64,000 bases of DNA. It comes from Pantoea sp. Ap-967. Its GTDB lineage: Bacteria; Pseudomonadota; Gammaproteobacteria; Pseudomonadales; Pseudomonadaceae. Made by a program: the position numbers and the translations under genes. Below, piece after piece: positions 36,309 to 46,116 of this stretch (positions are counted from its first letter, which is position 1; the number at the start of each line of letters is the position of its first letter). A model generated the notes under the pieces. That model was not told where the DNA came from and did no database searches. It saw nothing but the letters and a program-made list of their open reading frames with translations. The DNA is taken from the NCBI RefSeq assembly GCF_011752565.1, contig NZ_VWXK01000002.1, positions 62,001 through 126,000 of the forward strand. The letters run 5' to 3'.

Positions 36309-37466
36309 TTACGAACGGCCGATGCCGTTGCAGACCGAGGCGTTGTTGATGTCCAGGCCGTCGCCGTAGGTGTTGTTCAGGAACACGTTCTTGATTTCGT
36401 CAGCATAAGCGGTCGGCAGGCTGACGAAGGCGTGCAGCGAGATAGTGCTGGATTTGGTGCCGCTGTACAGGTCGTTGAGGAAGCTGCGGATCGCGGTGGC
36501 GTCAGCTGCGGTCTGGTAGCACTGACCGACGATCAGGTTGGTGTAGCCAACGATTGGATAGCCGGCGGTTGGAACAGGGTTATCAGTAGTGCCCGAACCG
36601 AAGGTTGGTACCCATTTGGATGGGTTGGCGCGATCGGTTGCGTTGCTTGGCGCAACAGCGGTGCCCAGAGCGGTCTGAGCGTTGGCGGAGGTTGGCAGCG
36701 GAGCGGTGCCAGCGGCCATTGCAGTCTTGCTCACACGGGCAACCACAGCGTTGTTGCCTGGGTTGACGTAGTCAGGGCTGACGTAGCCGATGGTGCCATC
36801 GGTGGCGTTGACAGCGGTGATGACATCGCCGCTACCGGCAACAGCTTGCCAGGTCGAAGGCACGGCGGTCTGCTTGGCACTGGTGAAGGTGCTGTTGACT
36901 TTGATGCTGGTCGGGCAGGTGTCGTTCAGGAAGCGAGTCAAAAGCTCAGTGGTGCCGCTGCTGCCGTCACGGTAGATGATCTTGATGGGTGTGTTATCGC
37001 TAGTGCCGAGCATGGCGCCCCAAGTCGTTGCGCTACCCGAGAAGGCGGCACACAGTTGGGCTGCGGTCAGCTGCAGGGTGGTGTTACCCGACTTCTTGTA
37101 AGGGATAGTCACCGAAGTACCTACCGAAGGAATCTGGATCAGACGGCCTTTGGTGGCGAGTTTGTTGGTGTTGTAGGTGGAAAGTTCGGTGGCGCTCAGA
37201 ACCGAATCGCTACCAGCGAAGTCGACTGGAGTGCCGGCAGCCTGGTTGATCGACGCCGGGGCATCGGTCAGGAAGGCGGTTTTGCCGCCGCCGCTGCCTA
37301 CGCCGGTGTAGCTGAAGTCGGTCGGCAGCAGACGTGGCAGCGGCGAGGCACCGTTGTAGAGTTTTTCCGGCAGGGTAGCACCGCCACCGACAACAGCAGC
37401 CATCGATTGAGCCGAAGCCAGGGTAGCAGCCACCAGGGAGGCGGCGATCACAGTACGTTTAAACAT
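36309..37466 (-). CDS. DING/LapA-like PstS-family phosphate-binding or phosphatase protein
   Basis: 385 residues. MFKRTVIAASLVAATLASAQ starts a Sec signal cleaved near SMAA. The mature protein begins VVGGGATLPEKLYNGA, matching the DINGGGATLP opening of DING proteins, and continues with TGVGSGGGKTAFL, VDFAGSDSVLS and YRDGSSGTTELLTRFL, the phosphate-cradling segments of PstS-like folds. P. aeruginosa LapA, a DING-type low-molecular-weight alkaline phosphatase, is coded beside hxc and exported by that type II system; the same place here suggests this protein is a substrate. GATAGGAG precedes the ATG at 37466. About 135 bases upstream of the start lie a single CTGTCAC and a T-rich stretch, but no complete Pho box. 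Confidence 0.88.
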   Translation of the reverse strand: MFKRTVIAASLVAATLASAQSMAAVVGGGATLPEKLYNGASPLPRLLPTDFSYTGVGSGGGKTAFLTDAPASINQAAGTPVDFAGSDSVLSATELSTYNTNKLATKGRLIQIPSVGTSVTIPYKKSGNTTLQLTAAQLCAAFSGSATTWGAMLGTSDNTPIKIIYRDGSSGTTELLTRFLNDTCPTSIKVNSTFTSAKQTAVPSTWQAVAGSGDVITAVNATDGTIGYVSPDYVNPGNNAVVARVSKTAMAAGTAPLPTSANAQTALGTAVAPSNATDRANPSKWVPTFGSGTTDNPVPTAGYPIVGYTNLIVGQCYQTAADATAIRSFLNDLYSGTKSSTISLHAFVSLPTAYADEIKNVFLNNTYGDGLDINNASVCNGIGRS

Positions 37467-37621
37467 GAAGCAATCTCCTATCGTCGTGTTTGTACGTTGA
37501 GTGGGTCGCGCATTGCTATGCCGACAGGCTGCGGGCCTTGATCCAGAGGGGTTGCTGGCCTGTCCACGGAGCCAACAATCGCAGTTTGTGGTGACAGGGA
37601 AAGGAAAAAATCTCGGGAGTT

Positions 37622-37831
37622 TCAAGGAGAATTTCTCGGGATTTCAGGGGGTGGGAACGGTGGCGGTACGGGGGTAAAACGGGCCATGTCCAGGCGTGGC
37701 AGGCGCGGGCGCTCGGGAGGTTGGGTGGGCCGCCACTCGGGAGGATGAATCACAGGTTTCAGCCGCTTCGCAATCTTCTGTTTGGAGCGGCTAAGCCTGC
37801 CTCTTCGCGTGCATCTGCCTCTTTCATGCAC
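37622..37831 (-). CDS. Possible small basic, proline-rich protein (doubtful)
   Basis: A 69-codon frame from a GTG at 37831. Its first half is Arg/Lys-rich and uses four AGA/AGG codons, unusual for this genome; the second half is rich in Pro (PPEWRPTQPPERPRLPRL and FTPVPPPFPPPEIP). No clear ribosome site is present; a perfect palindrome CTCGATATCGAG (37832-37843) abuts the GTG. It resembles no family I know. It may be only leader sequence of the DING gene, which starts 155 bases farther on. Confidence 0.2.
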   Translation of the reverse strand: MHERGRCTRRGRLSRSKQKIAKRLKPVIHPPEWRPTQPPERPRLPRLDMARFTPVPPPFPPPEIPRNSP

Positions 37832-37883
37832 CTCGATATCGAGACAGGCACCAAGGGGCCGCGCGCGGTGGACACATGAATAT

Positions 37884-38147
37884 TGGCCCGAAACAAATGT
37901 AGGAGCGGGCTTGCCCCGCGAAGCGCCGCGCGGGCGGCGCTCGATTTCGTAGGCGCAACACCTCTTAAGGCAGGCGCATGGCAGCCCTGACCCGCTGACG
38001 GGGCAATTATGGTGATGGACCAAGGGTATTACAGGCGATTTCTTGCGTACCTCTGAGTGCTCGCCACCACATTTTCTGCGCCTATGAAATCGAGCGCCGC
38101 CCGCGCGGCGCTTCGCGGGGCAAGCCCGCTCCATTTATTTCGGGCCA
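37884..38147. repeat. Element with 70-bp inverted arms containing REP cores
   Basis: The left arm (37884-37956) begins TGGCCCGAAACAAATGTAGG, has the core AGCGGGCTTGCCCCGCGAAG, then CGCCGCGCGGGCGGCGCTCG and ends TTTCGTAGGCGC. The right arm (38078-38147) is its inverse with only a three-base deletion and a couple of substitutions. The 121-base centre holds no gene. It lies 14 bases past the gspF stop, between the secretion operon and the DING gene. A third, related arm is at 9574. It looks like a non-autonomous REP-derived mobile unit (MITE- or BIME-like). Confidence 0.8.
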
Positions 38148-38161
38148 GTTTTTTCCGGGCT

Positions 38162-39367
38162 TTATTGCACCAGCTGGTTGATCTCGATGATCGGCATCAG
38201 CACGGCCATCACGATCAGCAGCACCACGGCGCCCATGACCACGATCATCAACGGTTCGAGCAGCGCGGTCATGCCCATGGCGCGGCGTTCGATGTCCTTG
38301 GCCAGGCTGTCGGCGGCGCGGTCGAGCATCGGCGGCAGGTTGCCGGTTTTCTCGCCGCTGGCGATCAGGTGAATGAGCAACGGCGGGAAGACCTTTTCCA
38401 CCGCCAGCGCCGATGCCAGGCCCACACCTTCGCGCACGCGGGCGGTGGCTTCGTTCACGCATTGGTCGAGGCGGTCGTTGCCCAGGGTTTGCCGGGCGGC
38501 TTCCAGGGCCCGTAGCAGCGGCACGCCGGCGCTGCCGAGAATCGCCAGGGTGGAGGCGAAACGGGCGGTGTTCAGGCCCAGCACGAAGCGCCCGAACAGC
38601 GGCAGGCGCAACACCCGTGAATGCCACGCCAAGCGTGCGGCCGGTGCCCGTAGCCACACCCGCCACCCCCACAGGGCTGCGGCCATGAGCGCGAAGCACA
38701 CTACCCCCCATTCGCGCACGAAGTCGCTGGCCGAGAGCATCGCCAGGGTCAGCCCGGGCAGGTCCTGGCGGGCCTGGGTGAAGGCGCTGACCACCTGCGG
38801 CACTACGTAGCTGAGCAGGAAGATGACGATGCCGATCGACACCAGGCCGACCACGCCGGGGTAGATGAACGCCGTGAGGATCTTGCCGCGCAGGGTGTTG
38901 CGGTCTTCGATGTAATCCGCCAGGCGCTCCATCACCTGGGCCAGGTCGCCGGACTCCTCCCCCGCCGCCACCAGCGCCCGGTAGATGTCGGGGAAGTCGC
39001 GCGGGCGCTCGGCCAGGGCATCGGCCAGGCGCATGCCGCTGCGCACATCGCCGCGCACGGCGCCCAGCACCTGGGCAATGTGCTTGCGCTCGGCCTGTTC
39101 CAGGGTGGCGCCGAGTGCCGCTTCCAGGGGCAGGCCGGCTGCGAGCAGGCTGGCCAGTTGGCGGGTGGCCCAGGCCAGGTCGCCGTCGGAGAGTTTTGGG
39201 CTGAACAGCCCGGCGCCCTGCCCGGCGGCGGCTTGGGCTTCGACCGCCAGCGCGGTGAGGCCCAGGCTGCGCAGTTGGCCCATGGCCGCCGCGCTGCTGT
39301 CGGCTTCGAGCAGGCCATTGACGATGCGCCCTTGGGCGTCGGCGGCTTCATAGCGGTAGCGGTTCAT
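38162..39367 (-). CDS. gspF: Type II secretion inner-membrane platform protein GspF (HxcS-like)
   Basis: 401 residues. Begins [20 protein letters not shown], the family opening, and has the two repeated T2SSF domains: [20 protein letters not shown] with [20 protein letters not shown] in the first, and [20 protein letters not shown] with [20 protein letters not shown] in the second. Three membrane helices occur at about 170, 215 and 375. GspF anchors the GspE ATPase and the growing pseudopilus in the inner membrane. The ATG at 39367 shares a base with the gspE stop codon (TGATG), so the last two genes are translationally coupled. It is the 3' gene of the seven-gene run. Confidence 0.96.
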   Translation of the reverse strand: MNRYRYEAADAQGRIVNGLLEADSSAAAMGQLRSLGLTALAVEAQAAAGQGAGLFSPKLSDGDLAWATRQLASLLAAGLPLEAALGATLEQAERKHIAQVLGAVRGDVRSGMRLADALAERPRDFPDIYRALVAAGEESGDLAQVMERLADYIEDRNTLRGKILTAFIYPGVVGLVSIGIVIFLLSYVVPQVVSAFTQARQDLPGLTLAMLSASDFVREWGVVCFALMAAALWGWRVWLRAPAARLAWHSRVLRLPLFGRFVLGLNTARFASTLAILGSAGVPLLRALEAARQTLGNDRLDQCVNEATARVREGVGLASALAVEKVFPPLLIHLIASGEKTGNLPPMLDRAADSLAKDIERRAMGMTALLEPLMIVVMGAVVLLIVMAVLMPIIEINQLVQ

Positions 39368-40785
39368 CAGGCGTCCCGTGTTACGCGCAGGATTTCTTCC
39401 AGGCAGGTGCTGCCGCTGTCGACCCAACGCTGGCCATCCTCGCGCATGCTGAGCATGCCGGCCTGGCGGGCGGCGGCGCGCAGGGCCTGCTCGTCCGCGC
39501 CCTGGTGCACCAGGCTGCGCACCTGGTCATCGACGCAGAACAGTTCGTGAATGCCGGTACGGCCACTGTAGCCGCACTGGTTGCAGTGCTCGCAGCCCAC
39601 TGCCCGGTACTGGCCCGGGGCGGCCGGGTCGGGTTCGCGGCAATGGGTGCACAGGCGCCGCACCAGCCGCTGGGCCAGCACGCCGAGCAGCGCCGAGGCC
39701 AGCAGGAACGGTTCCACGCCCATGTCGACCAGGCGGTTGACCGCCGACACCGCGTCGTTGGTGTGCAACGTGGCCAGCACCAAGTGGCCGGTGAGCGACG
39801 CTTGAACGGCGATCTGGGCGGTTTCCAGGTCGCGGATTTCACCAATCATGATCACGTCCGGGTCCTGGCGCAGGATCGCCCGCAGGGCCACGGCGAAACT
39901 CATGTCGATGCGTGAGTTGACCTGGATCTGGCTGATGCCCGGCAGGTCGTACTCGACCGGGTCCTCGACGGTGAGGATGTTGCTGACGCTGGCGTCCAAG
40001 CGCGCCAGGGCGGCGTACAGGCTGGTGGTTTTGCCCGAGCCGGTGGGGCCGGTGACCAGCACGATGCCATGGGGCTGGTGGATCAGGCCGTCGAGCCGCG
40101 CCAGCAAGGTGGCGTCCATGCCCAGGGCTTCCAGGCGCAGGCGCCCGGCCTGCTTGTCGAGCAGGCGCATCACCACCCGCTCGCCGTGCCCGGTGGGCAC
40201 GGTGGAGACGCGAATGTCGATTGGCCGCCCGGCCACGCGCAGGGCAATGCGGCCGTCCTGGGGCAGGCGCTTTTCGGCGATATCGAGCTGGGCCATGATC
40301 TTGATCCGCGACACCAGCGCGCCATGCAGCGCCTTGCGCGGTGAAACCACGTCGCGCAGAGTGCCGTCGACCCGGTAGCGCACCAGGCAGTGGCTTTCGA
40401 ACGGTTCGATATGGATATCGCTGGCCTGGTCGCGCGCGGCCTGGGTGAGCAAGGCGTTGATCATGCGGATCACCGGCGCGTCGTCCTGGGCTTCGAGCAG
40501 GTCGGTGACCTCGGGGATGTCCTGCAACAGGCGGTCGAGGTCGACCTCGCTCTCGGCAGCGCCGACCACGGCGGCGGCACTGCCGGTGTCGGCGTAGGCG
40601 CTGACCAGCAACTGGTCCATCTGCGCATCGCTCAGCGGCTGGCAGGTGACCGTGCCGAACTGCCGGCGCACTTCGGCCAGGGCCCAGGCCGGGCTCGACG
40701 GGCAGTGGGCGAGCACGGCCTGCTCGGCTTCGCTGCGCAGCACCAGGCGCTGGGCCTTGGCCCAGGCGTAAGGCAGGCGGCTCAC
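39367..40785 (-). CDS. gspE: Type II secretion ATPase GspE (HxcR-like)
   Basis: 472 residues, somewhat shorter than XcpR-type proteins. An N-terminal region of about 90 residues is followed by [10 protein letters not shown], the Walker A motif [12 protein letters not shown] (246-257), an Asp box ([20 protein letters not shown]), the Walker [13 protein letters not shown] and the His box [14 protein letters not shown]. The C-terminal zinc site uses CTHC and CEHCNQC. GspE is the cytoplasmic hexamer that powers pseudopilus extension. Its start overlaps the gspD stop by four bases, and its stop overlaps the gspF start. Confidence 0.97.
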   Translation of the reverse strand: MSRLPYAWAKAQRLVLRSEAEQAVLAHCPSSPAWALAEVRRQFGTVTCQPLSDAQMDQLLVSAYADTGSAAAVVGAAESEVDLDRLLQDIPEVTDLLEAQDDAPVIRMINALLTQAARDQASDIHIEPFESHCLVRYRVDGTLRDVVSPRKALHGALVSRIKIMAQLDIAEKRLPQDGRIALRVAGRPIDIRVSTVPTGHGERVVMRLLDKQAGRLRLEALGMDATLLARLDGLIHQPHGIVLVTGPTGSGKTTSLYAALARLDASVSNILTVEDPVEYDLPGISQIQVNSRIDMSFAVALRAILRQDPDVIMIGEIRDLETAQIAVQASLTGHLVLATLHTNDAVSAVNRLVDMGVEPFLLASALLGVLAQRLVRRLCTHCREPDPAAPGQYRAVGCEHCNQCGYSGRTGIHELFCVDDQVRSLVHQGADEQALRAAARQAGMLSMREDGQRWVDSGSTCLEEILRVTRDA

Positions 40786-43160
40786 CGGTTGACCTCGCTG
40801 ACCGGCACGGCGCGAATCGCCGCGCGCGGTGCGCCGGTGTCAGCGCGGCCCTGGGGCGGCACGCCCTGCTCCACCGGCGGCAACAACGGCATGTCCATGT
40901 CCGGTAGGGCCCAGTTGTGGTCGGGCTTGAGGTTGCCCTGGACGCGGCGGATGAAGTCGTAGCGGTTGCGGGTGATGGTGCGACCGACGCTGGCGTCGCG
41001 AATGATGTACGGGCGCAGGAACACCATCAGGTTGGTCTTGTTGATGGCACGGCGCTCACTGCGAAACAGCGCGCCCACACCCGGCAGGCTGGAAAGCCAT
41101 GGGATGCCTTCGTTGGTCTGGCTGTAGCCGTCCTGCAGCAGCCCGCCAAGCACCATGATCTGGCCGTCGTCGAGCAGGATGCTGGTGTCGATGGCGCGCT
41201 TGTTGGTGACCGTGCCGGCGGTGCTGGAGGCGCGCTCGTCGACACTGCTGACTTCCTGGTAGACATCGAGCTTGACCGTGCCGCCCTCGGAAATCTGCGG
41301 GCGCACGTTCAGGCGCAGGCCCACTTCCTCGCGCTGGATGGTCTGGAACGGGTTGTTGCTGTTGCCACCGCCATCGGTGACGTACTGGCCGCTGACGAAG
41401 GGGATGGTCTGGCCGACGAAGATGCTGGCCATCTCGTTGTCCAGGGTCAGCAGGTTGGGCGTCGACAGCACGTTGCTGCCGCCTTTGCTCTTGAGGGCGT
41501 GGGCGAGCACTTTCAGGTCGAGCACTTCGCCGATGCCGGGAATGTTCACCGTGCCATCGACCACCCCCACCGACAGCCCCTTGGGCAGCACGTCGATGCT
41601 GCTGGCACCGCTGGTCAACCCGCTGCCGCCGAGGTTGGCACCGCCGAACGCACCGTTGCCACCGAGGTTGCCGGCCTGCCACTGGATGCCGAATTCGTTG
41701 GCCTGGTCCTCGCCGACTTCGACGATCAAGCTTTCCACCACCACCTGGGCGCGGCGCTGGTCGAGCTGGTCGATCACCTCGCGCAGGCTGCGGTACAGCG
41801 GCTCGGGGGCGGAAATCAGCAGGGTGTTGGTGGTTTTGTCGGCCTGGATGGTGGCGCCACCGGCGGAGAAGGCACTGCCCTGTTCGCCCTGGGCCAGGTT
41901 GTTGCCATAGCCATTGGGGGTGGCGCCAGCGCCCAGGTTGTTGCTGGCGCGGGTGATACCGCCGCTGGAGTTGCTGGTGCTGCTGCTCTGGCTGCTGCTG
42001 GTACTGCTACCGGTGTTGGCATTGTTGCCCGAGAGCATGCCGCCACCGCTGAGCATCGCCCGTGCCTGGTCGTTCTGGCCGCTGTCGCTTTCGCCGGTCA
42101 GCAGCCCGCGCAGGCTCTGGGCAAGCTTGTCGGCCTGGGCGTTGCGCAGGTACACCACGTGCAGGTTGCCGGGGTTGCTCTGGGCGTTGTCGAGCTTGAA
42201 GATCAGGTCACGGGCCAGCTGGGTGCGCTCGGGGCTGGAGGCGCGAATCACCACGCTGTTGGAACGCGGGTCGCCGAGCACGCTGATCTTCTGGGTAGGG
42301 TCGGCGCCCTGGCTGTCGAGCAGTTCGCTGACCATGCTGGCCACGTCGCTGGCGATGCCGTTCTGGATCGGCACCACATCGGTGTCAATGGCGCTGGGGG
42401 TGTCGACGCGGTCGAGGATCTGCGCCACCCGCTCGAGGTTTTCGGCGTAGTCGGTGACCACGATAGTGTTGTTGCCGGGGTAGGCGTTGATCGGGTTGTC
42501 GGGGGAGACGATCGGGCGCAGCACCGGAATCAGGTTGACCGCGTTCTCATACTGCAGGCGGAAGGTACGGGTGACCATGCCGTTGCCTGCATCGCGGTCG
42601 CTCGTCACCAGCGCGCCGCCAAGCAACTTGGCGTCGGCCTGGGGCACCACTTGGCTGACACCGCCGACATCGACCACGCTGAAGCCTTGCATCCGCAAGG
42701 CACCGAGCAGCATGGCGTAGGCCTGGCGGGCCGGCACCTGGCCTTCGGACACCAGGGTCAGCTGGCCCTTGACCCGTGGGTCGACCAGGAACTGCCGGCC
42801 GGTGGCGCGGGACAGGCCGCGCACCACGGCCTGGATATCGGCATCGACGAAATTCAGTTGTACCGGCTGGTCGCCCAGCGGGTTGGCCGCGGCCGGCGCA
42901 GCACTGCCCTGGCTATGGCGCTGGCCAACTCGCGGCGGTGTGCTGCGGGTGGCGGGGCGGGCGCTGGCCGAGGCCTGGGCCTGGCGGTCCAGCGCGGTGG
43001 GCGACGGGCTGGTGTAGGCCAGCGGTTTGCCCAGCTCGCTGCTGGCCATCGGCGTGCTGGCCGGTGGCGGTGTGGCGCACGCGCTCAAGGCCAGTGCCAG
43101 CGCCAAGGGCGCAAAGGGCAGCAGGCGGGCGTTCGGGCGTGGCGATCCGGTGTACATCAT
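40782..43160 (-). CDS. gspD: Type II secretin GspD with lipoprotein signal (HxcQ-like liposecretin)
   Basis: 792 residues. The N-terminus ends its hydrophobic stretch in LALSAC, a lipobox (Cys28), so this secretin is probably lipid-modified and can reach the outer membrane without a pilotin, as shown for P. aeruginosa HxcQ. N-domains follow: [20 protein letters not shown] (N0), repeated [20 protein letters not shown] KH folds, and a Ser/Asn/Gly-rich insert at about 372-440 inside N3. The membrane ring has [20 protein letters not shown] secretin core ([20 protein letters not shown]) and the [14 protein letters not shown] gate region. It overlaps gspE at its end and gspM at its start by four bases each. 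Confidence 0.96.
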   Translation of the reverse strand: MMYTGSPRPNARLLPFAPLALALALSACATPPPASTPMASSELGKPLAYTSPSPTALDRQAQASASARPATRSTPPRVGQRHSQGSAAPAAANPLGDQPVQLNFVDADIQAVVRGLSRATGRQFLVDPRVKGQLTLVSEGQVPARQAYAMLLGALRMQGFSVVDVGGVSQVVPQADAKLLGGALVTSDRDAGNGMVTRTFRLQYENAVNLIPVLRPIVSPDNPINAYPGNNTIVVTDYAENLERVAQILDRVDTPSAIDTDVVPIQNGIASDVASMVSELLDSQGADPTQKISVLGDPRSNSVVIRASSPERTQLARDLIFKLDNAQSNPGNLHVVYLRNAQADKLAQSLRGLLTGESDSGQNDQARAMLSGGGMLSGNNANTGSSTSSSQSSSTSNSSGGITRASNNLGAGATPNGYGNNLAQGEQGSAFSAGGATIQADKTTNTLLISAPEPLYRSLREVIDQLDQRRAQVVVESLIVEVGEDQANEFGIQWQAGNLGGNGAFGGANLGGSGLTSGASSIDVLPKGLSVGVVDGTVNIPGIGEVLDLKVLAHALKSKGGSNVLSTPNLLTLDNEMASIFVGQTIPFVSGQYVTDGGGNSNNPFQTIQREEVGLRLNVRPQISEGGTVKLDVYQEVSSVDERASSTAGTVTNKRAIDTSILLDDGQIMVLGGLLQDGYSQTNEGIPWLSSLPGVGALFRSERRAINKTNLMVFLRPYIIRDASVGRTITRNRYDFIRRVQGNLKPDHNWALPDMDMPLLPPVEQGVPPQGRADTGAPRAAIRAVPVSEVNR

Positions 43161-43651
43161 GAAGGGTCCTTAGCGGCGGGCGCCTGTTCCATGCGAAGCG
43201 TTCCTGAAAAAGTGGCGGCGCTGCGGCTGGCTGCAGGGTCGCGGCGCACATGCAGCTGGCTGATGGTGACGCCGAGGCTGGCCGGTGCCTGCTGCAGCCA
43301 GGCCATGGCGGCCTCGGCCGGGGCCTGTTGCCAGGCGAGGGTCCATTGGCCGGGGGCCTCCTCGTGCAGCGTCGATGGCAGGCCGGCCTGGTCGAGGCTT
43401 TGCTGTAGCACCTGAAGGTCCAACTGCGCCGGGCGCTGGCCAAGCAGCGCATCGAGCGCCTGGGCCTGGCCGCGCAGCTTGGGGGTTTCGACGGCCCAAT
43501 GGTCGAGCCGGGCCATGGCCGGGGCGATCAACACCTGCCAGCAGAACAGCAGGCTCAACAGGCCAGCGGCGAGCAGCAAGGCCCGCCGTTCGCGGGGGGC
43601 CAGGGCTTGCCAGCGTTGCTGCAACTGGGCCAGGCGCGCTTTAGTCGACAT
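43157..43651 (-). CDS. gspM: Type II secretion protein GspM (HxcZ-like)
   Basis: 164 residues. A cytoplasmic start MSTKARLAQLQQRWQALAPR is followed by one membrane helix at about 23-43 and a small periplasmic domain, the layout of GspM. Sequence conservation in this family is weak; the call rests on topology, size and the slot between gspL and gspD. I start at ATG 43651, which overlaps the gspL 3' end by 11 bases; the longer open frame upstream is the shadow of gspL. GspM with GspL and GspF forms the inner-membrane assembly platform. Confidence 0.85.
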   Translation of the reverse strand: MSTKARLAQLQQRWQALAPRERRALLLAAGLLSLLFCWQVLIAPAMARLDHWAVETPKLRGQAQALDALLGQRPAQLDLQVLQQSLDQAGLPSTLHEEAPGQWTLAWQQAPAEAAMAWLQQAPASLGVTISQLHVRRDPAASRSAATFSGTLRMEQAPAAKDPS

Positions 43652-44576
43652 GGGCCAACTCCTGTTGTGCGGTGGCCTCGGGTGCCGGCCCCGAACGCAG
43701 GGTCCAGCCGTTTTCTGCGATGTCGGCGTGAATGCCCTGTTCGGCCAACTGCGCCTGCCAGCCTTCGGCGGCCTTGACCGGCGAGGCGGTGGTGATGCGC
43801 AGGGCACCGTCCTGATAGTCCAGGGCCGCCACGTTGCCGGCCAGGAACGGCATGCTCTGCACGGCGGCGCCCAGCAGGCGGGCATAGCCCTCCCCGCCCT
43901 GCCCGGCCTGCACTTGCTGGCGCGCCTGCTGCAGCGGGTTGAGCACCACCGGCAACTGCGGGAACGCCTGCTGCACCCGGGTGACCATGGCCTGGCGCAA
44001 CTGTTCACCTTCGCTGGCGACACGGGCTGCGTACACATTCAGCCCCAGGCACCAGACCAGCAGCGCGCCGGCCCAGACTGCCGCCACCGGCGCCCAAGCC
44101 AAGCGCTGGGATGGCCCGCGCAAGCCAGCGCTGAGGTCGACGCTGGGCAAGCCATCGGCGGGTTGTGGGAACAGCCCGCCGAGCTTGACCCGCTCGCCCT
44201 GCAACCAGCCCTGCAGGCCCTCCAGTTCGCGCCGCCCCAGCCACGCCACCGCCACCCGGCCATCGGCCTGGCGCGCCCCGTGGGCCACGTGCAGTTTGCT
44301 GGCATCGCCCAGCACCAGGCCCTGCACCGCGCACTGCACGGCCGCGTCCAGGCGCTTGCCCGTTAACGGCGGCAGCGCGATGGCCAGCGCCAGGCTGTCA
44401 TCGCCATGCAGGTGCAGGCGCCACGCGGCGCCCTTGCAGGCTGCAGGGAGCTGGGCGCGGCTGGCGCTGCCCTCGGCCAACGGCTTGCCCTGGCGGTCGG
44501 CCAGGCGGTAACTCAGCGCTGACTGTGGCGTGAGCGCAGCCAGTGGCGGCAGTTGGATGTCCAGTACGTTGCTCAT
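43641..44576 (-). CDS. gspL: Type II secretion protein GspL (HxcY-like)
   Basis: 311 residues, shorter than the roughly 380-400 of XcpY/PulL. The cytoplasmic part (1-158) keeps ALPPLTGKRLDAAVQCAVQG and VAVAWLGRRELEGLQGWLQG, typical of the actin-like GspL domain that binds GspE. One membrane helix lies at 161-181, and a periplasmic ferredoxin-like domain follows (DGALRITTASPVKAAEGWQA). It joins the ATPase to the membrane platform. It overlaps gspK by four bases at its start. The shortening is seen mainly in the cytoplasmic region. Confidence 0.9.
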   Translation of the reverse strand: MSNVLDIQLPPLAALTPQSALSYRLADRQGKPLAEGSASRAQLPAACKGAAWRLHLHGDDSLALAIALPPLTGKRLDAAVQCAVQGLVLGDASKLHVAHGARQADGRVAVAWLGRRELEGLQGWLQGERVKLGGLFPQPADGLPSVDLSAGLRGPSQRLAWAPVAAVWAGALLVWCLGLNVYAARVASEGEQLRQAMVTRVQQAFPQLPVVLNPLQQARQQVQAGQGGEGYARLLGAAVQSMPFLAGNVAALDYQDGALRITTASPVKAAEGWQAQLAEQGIHADIAENGWTLRSGPAPEATAQQELAHVD

Positions 44577-45517
44577 GCGCCCACCCTCGTCCAGATCACG
44601 TCTGGCAACTGGCCCTCGTGCTGGCGCAACAGCGCCTCCATGCGCAGCACCCGGCTGCCCTGGCGCGCCTGGCCATGCCAGCGGAACCAGTCGCTGTCGA
44701 TGCCGACTTGCACAGTGCTGTCGACCAGCTGCGGCATGCGCAGGCGGTTGACGAAATCGCCGCGGTTGATGAACCAGTGGCCGCTGTCGCGCTCGGCCAC
44801 CAGTGTGGCGGCCTGCTGCAGCGACAGGCCCGGCACCTGGGCGGCGAGCACTTCGGCGCTGGCGGTATTGCCGTTGACCCAGGTCAGCGCCGGCAGCACG
44901 GTGACGACGCGGCGCAGGCGCTGGAAATCGTCGTTGCGCATGCCCTTGAGCGAAGCCAGCGGGGAAAGGTCGCGCAGCATCGGGTACTTGGCCGGGCGCG
45001 GTGCGGCGGCGCTGGCCGGGCTGGTCAGGCGGCCGCTTTCAAGGCCCTGCGCGGCGGCGTTTTCGGGCTGCGCTGGGCGCTGCGGATAACTGCCGACCAC
45101 CCGTTCGATGATGGCGCTGGCCAGGCGTTCTTCGAGGCCAATCAAGCCGCACAGGCGGCGCAAGGTGGCGACGGCGGGCTCATTGACCTGCCCCTCGATC
45201 ACCAGGTTGCGTAGGTTGAACTTGCCCTGCTCGTCTTCAAGGCGCCCTTCAAGGCCGGCCGCCAGTGGCTGCGGCTGGCTCCAGGGCTGGCCGTTGCGCA
45301 CCAGCCGGTCGCGCTGGCGTTGCTCGCGCAACAGCGCTCGCCCACCCTGCAGGCCGCCTTCCAGGGCCCACTGGCCCTGCAACGCCAACTGGCGGTTTTC
45401 CACCTGCTGGGTGAACAGGCCCTGGCGCTCGATCATGCCGCCGGCGATCACCGCCACCACGGCGGCGATCAGCAAGGCGCTGATGACGGCCATGCCGCCT
45501 TGCCGTGCCTTGGCCAT
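44573..45517 (-). CDS. gspK: Type II secretion minor pseudopilin GspK (HxcX-like)
   Basis: 314 residues. The short leader MAKARQGG is followed by MAVISALLIAAVVAVIAGGM, a prepilin helix cleaved after the Gly pair. It lacks Glu at position +5 of the mature helix, which is normal for GspK. DEQGKFNLRNLV and the helical saddle-like insert (RRLCGLIGLEERLASAIIER) are family traits. GspK caps the pseudopilus tip with GspI and GspJ; no gspJ is present here. Six bases separate it from gspG. Confidence 0.95.
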   Translation of the reverse strand: MAKARQGGMAVISALLIAAVVAVIAGGMIERQGLFTQQVENRQLALQGQWALEGGLQGGRALLREQRQRDRLVRNGQPWSQPQPLAAGLEGRLEDEQGKFNLRNLVIEGQVNEPAVATLRRLCGLIGLEERLASAIIERVVGSYPQRPAQPENAAAQGLESGRLTSPASAAAPRPAKYPMLRDLSPLASLKGMRNDDFQRLRRVVTVLPALTWVNGNTASAEVLAAQVPGLSLQQAATLVAERDSGHWFINRGDFVNRLRMPQLVDSTVQVGIDSDWFRWHGQARQGSRVLRMEALLRQHEGQLPDVIWTRVGA

Positions 45518-45523
45518 GGCCGA

Positions 45524-45970
45524 TCAAAGCTGCCAGGAACCGATGTCACTGTTCACCCCTTCGCCGCCAGCCTGGCCGTCGGCGCCGAGGGAGAACACGT
45601 CGATCTCGCCGTTCGCACCGGGGTTCAGGTACTGGTAAGGGCGGCCCCAGGGGTCGTTGGGCAGGCGGTCGAGGTAGGAACGCCATTGGCCGTCCTTGGC
45701 CTGCGCGGGTTTCTCGGCCAGCACCTTTAGGCCCTGGTTCTGGTTCGGGTAGCTGCCGTTGTCCAGGCGGTAGAGCTTGAGCGCCTGCATCAGCCCGGCG
45801 ATGTCCTGGCGGGCGGCGGTGGCGCGGGCCTGGTCGGGGCGATCGAGCACTTTGGGCACGACCATGGCCGCGAGGATGCCGAGGATGACCACCACCACCA
45901 TGATCTCGATCAGGGTGAAGCCTTGCTCGCGCAAGCGGCGGGCTGTGGGGCGGCGGCGGGCGATCTGCAT
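45524..45970 (-). CDS. gspG: Major pseudopilin GspG (HxcT-like)
   Basis: 148 residues. The leader MQIARRRPTARRLREQG is unusually long and Arg-rich, then FTLIEIMVVVVILGILAAMV is the prepilin helix with Glu at +5. The globular part has the standard YRLDNGSYPNQNQGLKVLAE and LPNDPWGRPYQYLNPG segments of the major pseudopilin, with the C-terminal calcium-loop region GADGQAGGEGVNSDIGSW. I use ATG 45970; a longer frame to 46072 would add 34 residues without a pilin leader pattern. It is the first gene of the leftward operon and faces gspI across 146 bases. Confidence 0.96.
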   Translation of the reverse strand: MQIARRRPTARRLREQGFTLIEIMVVVVILGILAAMVVPKVLDRPDQARATAARQDIAGLMQALKLYRLDNGSYPNQNQGLKVLAEKPAQAKDGQWRSYLDRLPNDPWGRPYQYLNPGANGEIDVFSLGADGQAGGEGVNSDIGSWQL

Positions 45971-46116
45971 CTCGGCATTCCTTGCGTGAGTTCGAGTCGG
46001 GGGCCGATTGTGGCAAGGCGGTATGTCACCGATATTGAAAAAGCTCGGGTGTTCTCGTCGCAAAAGGGTCAACCCAGCGCTCTAGACTGCGGATTTTTCC
46101 GTGCCGAGCGAACACC

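Noticed and set aside
33436..36369. 977-codon frame antisense to the giant exoprotein gene, with similar long frames opposite the RND pump (13056-15419), gspD (40917-43415) and gcd (57966-60350)
   Set aside because: The translations are His/Gln/Arg/Gly-rich with no domains, as expected for reverse frames of GC-rich genes. The real genes lie on the opposite strand.
37580..37597. CTGTCAC before the DING-protein gene as a Pho box
   Set aside because: A single half-site; the sequence 11 bases on (AACTGCG) matches the consensus poorly.
37957..38077. Transposase or small gene inside the inverted-arm element
   Set aside because: 121 bases without a start-to-stop frame of any quality; the element cannot move by itself.
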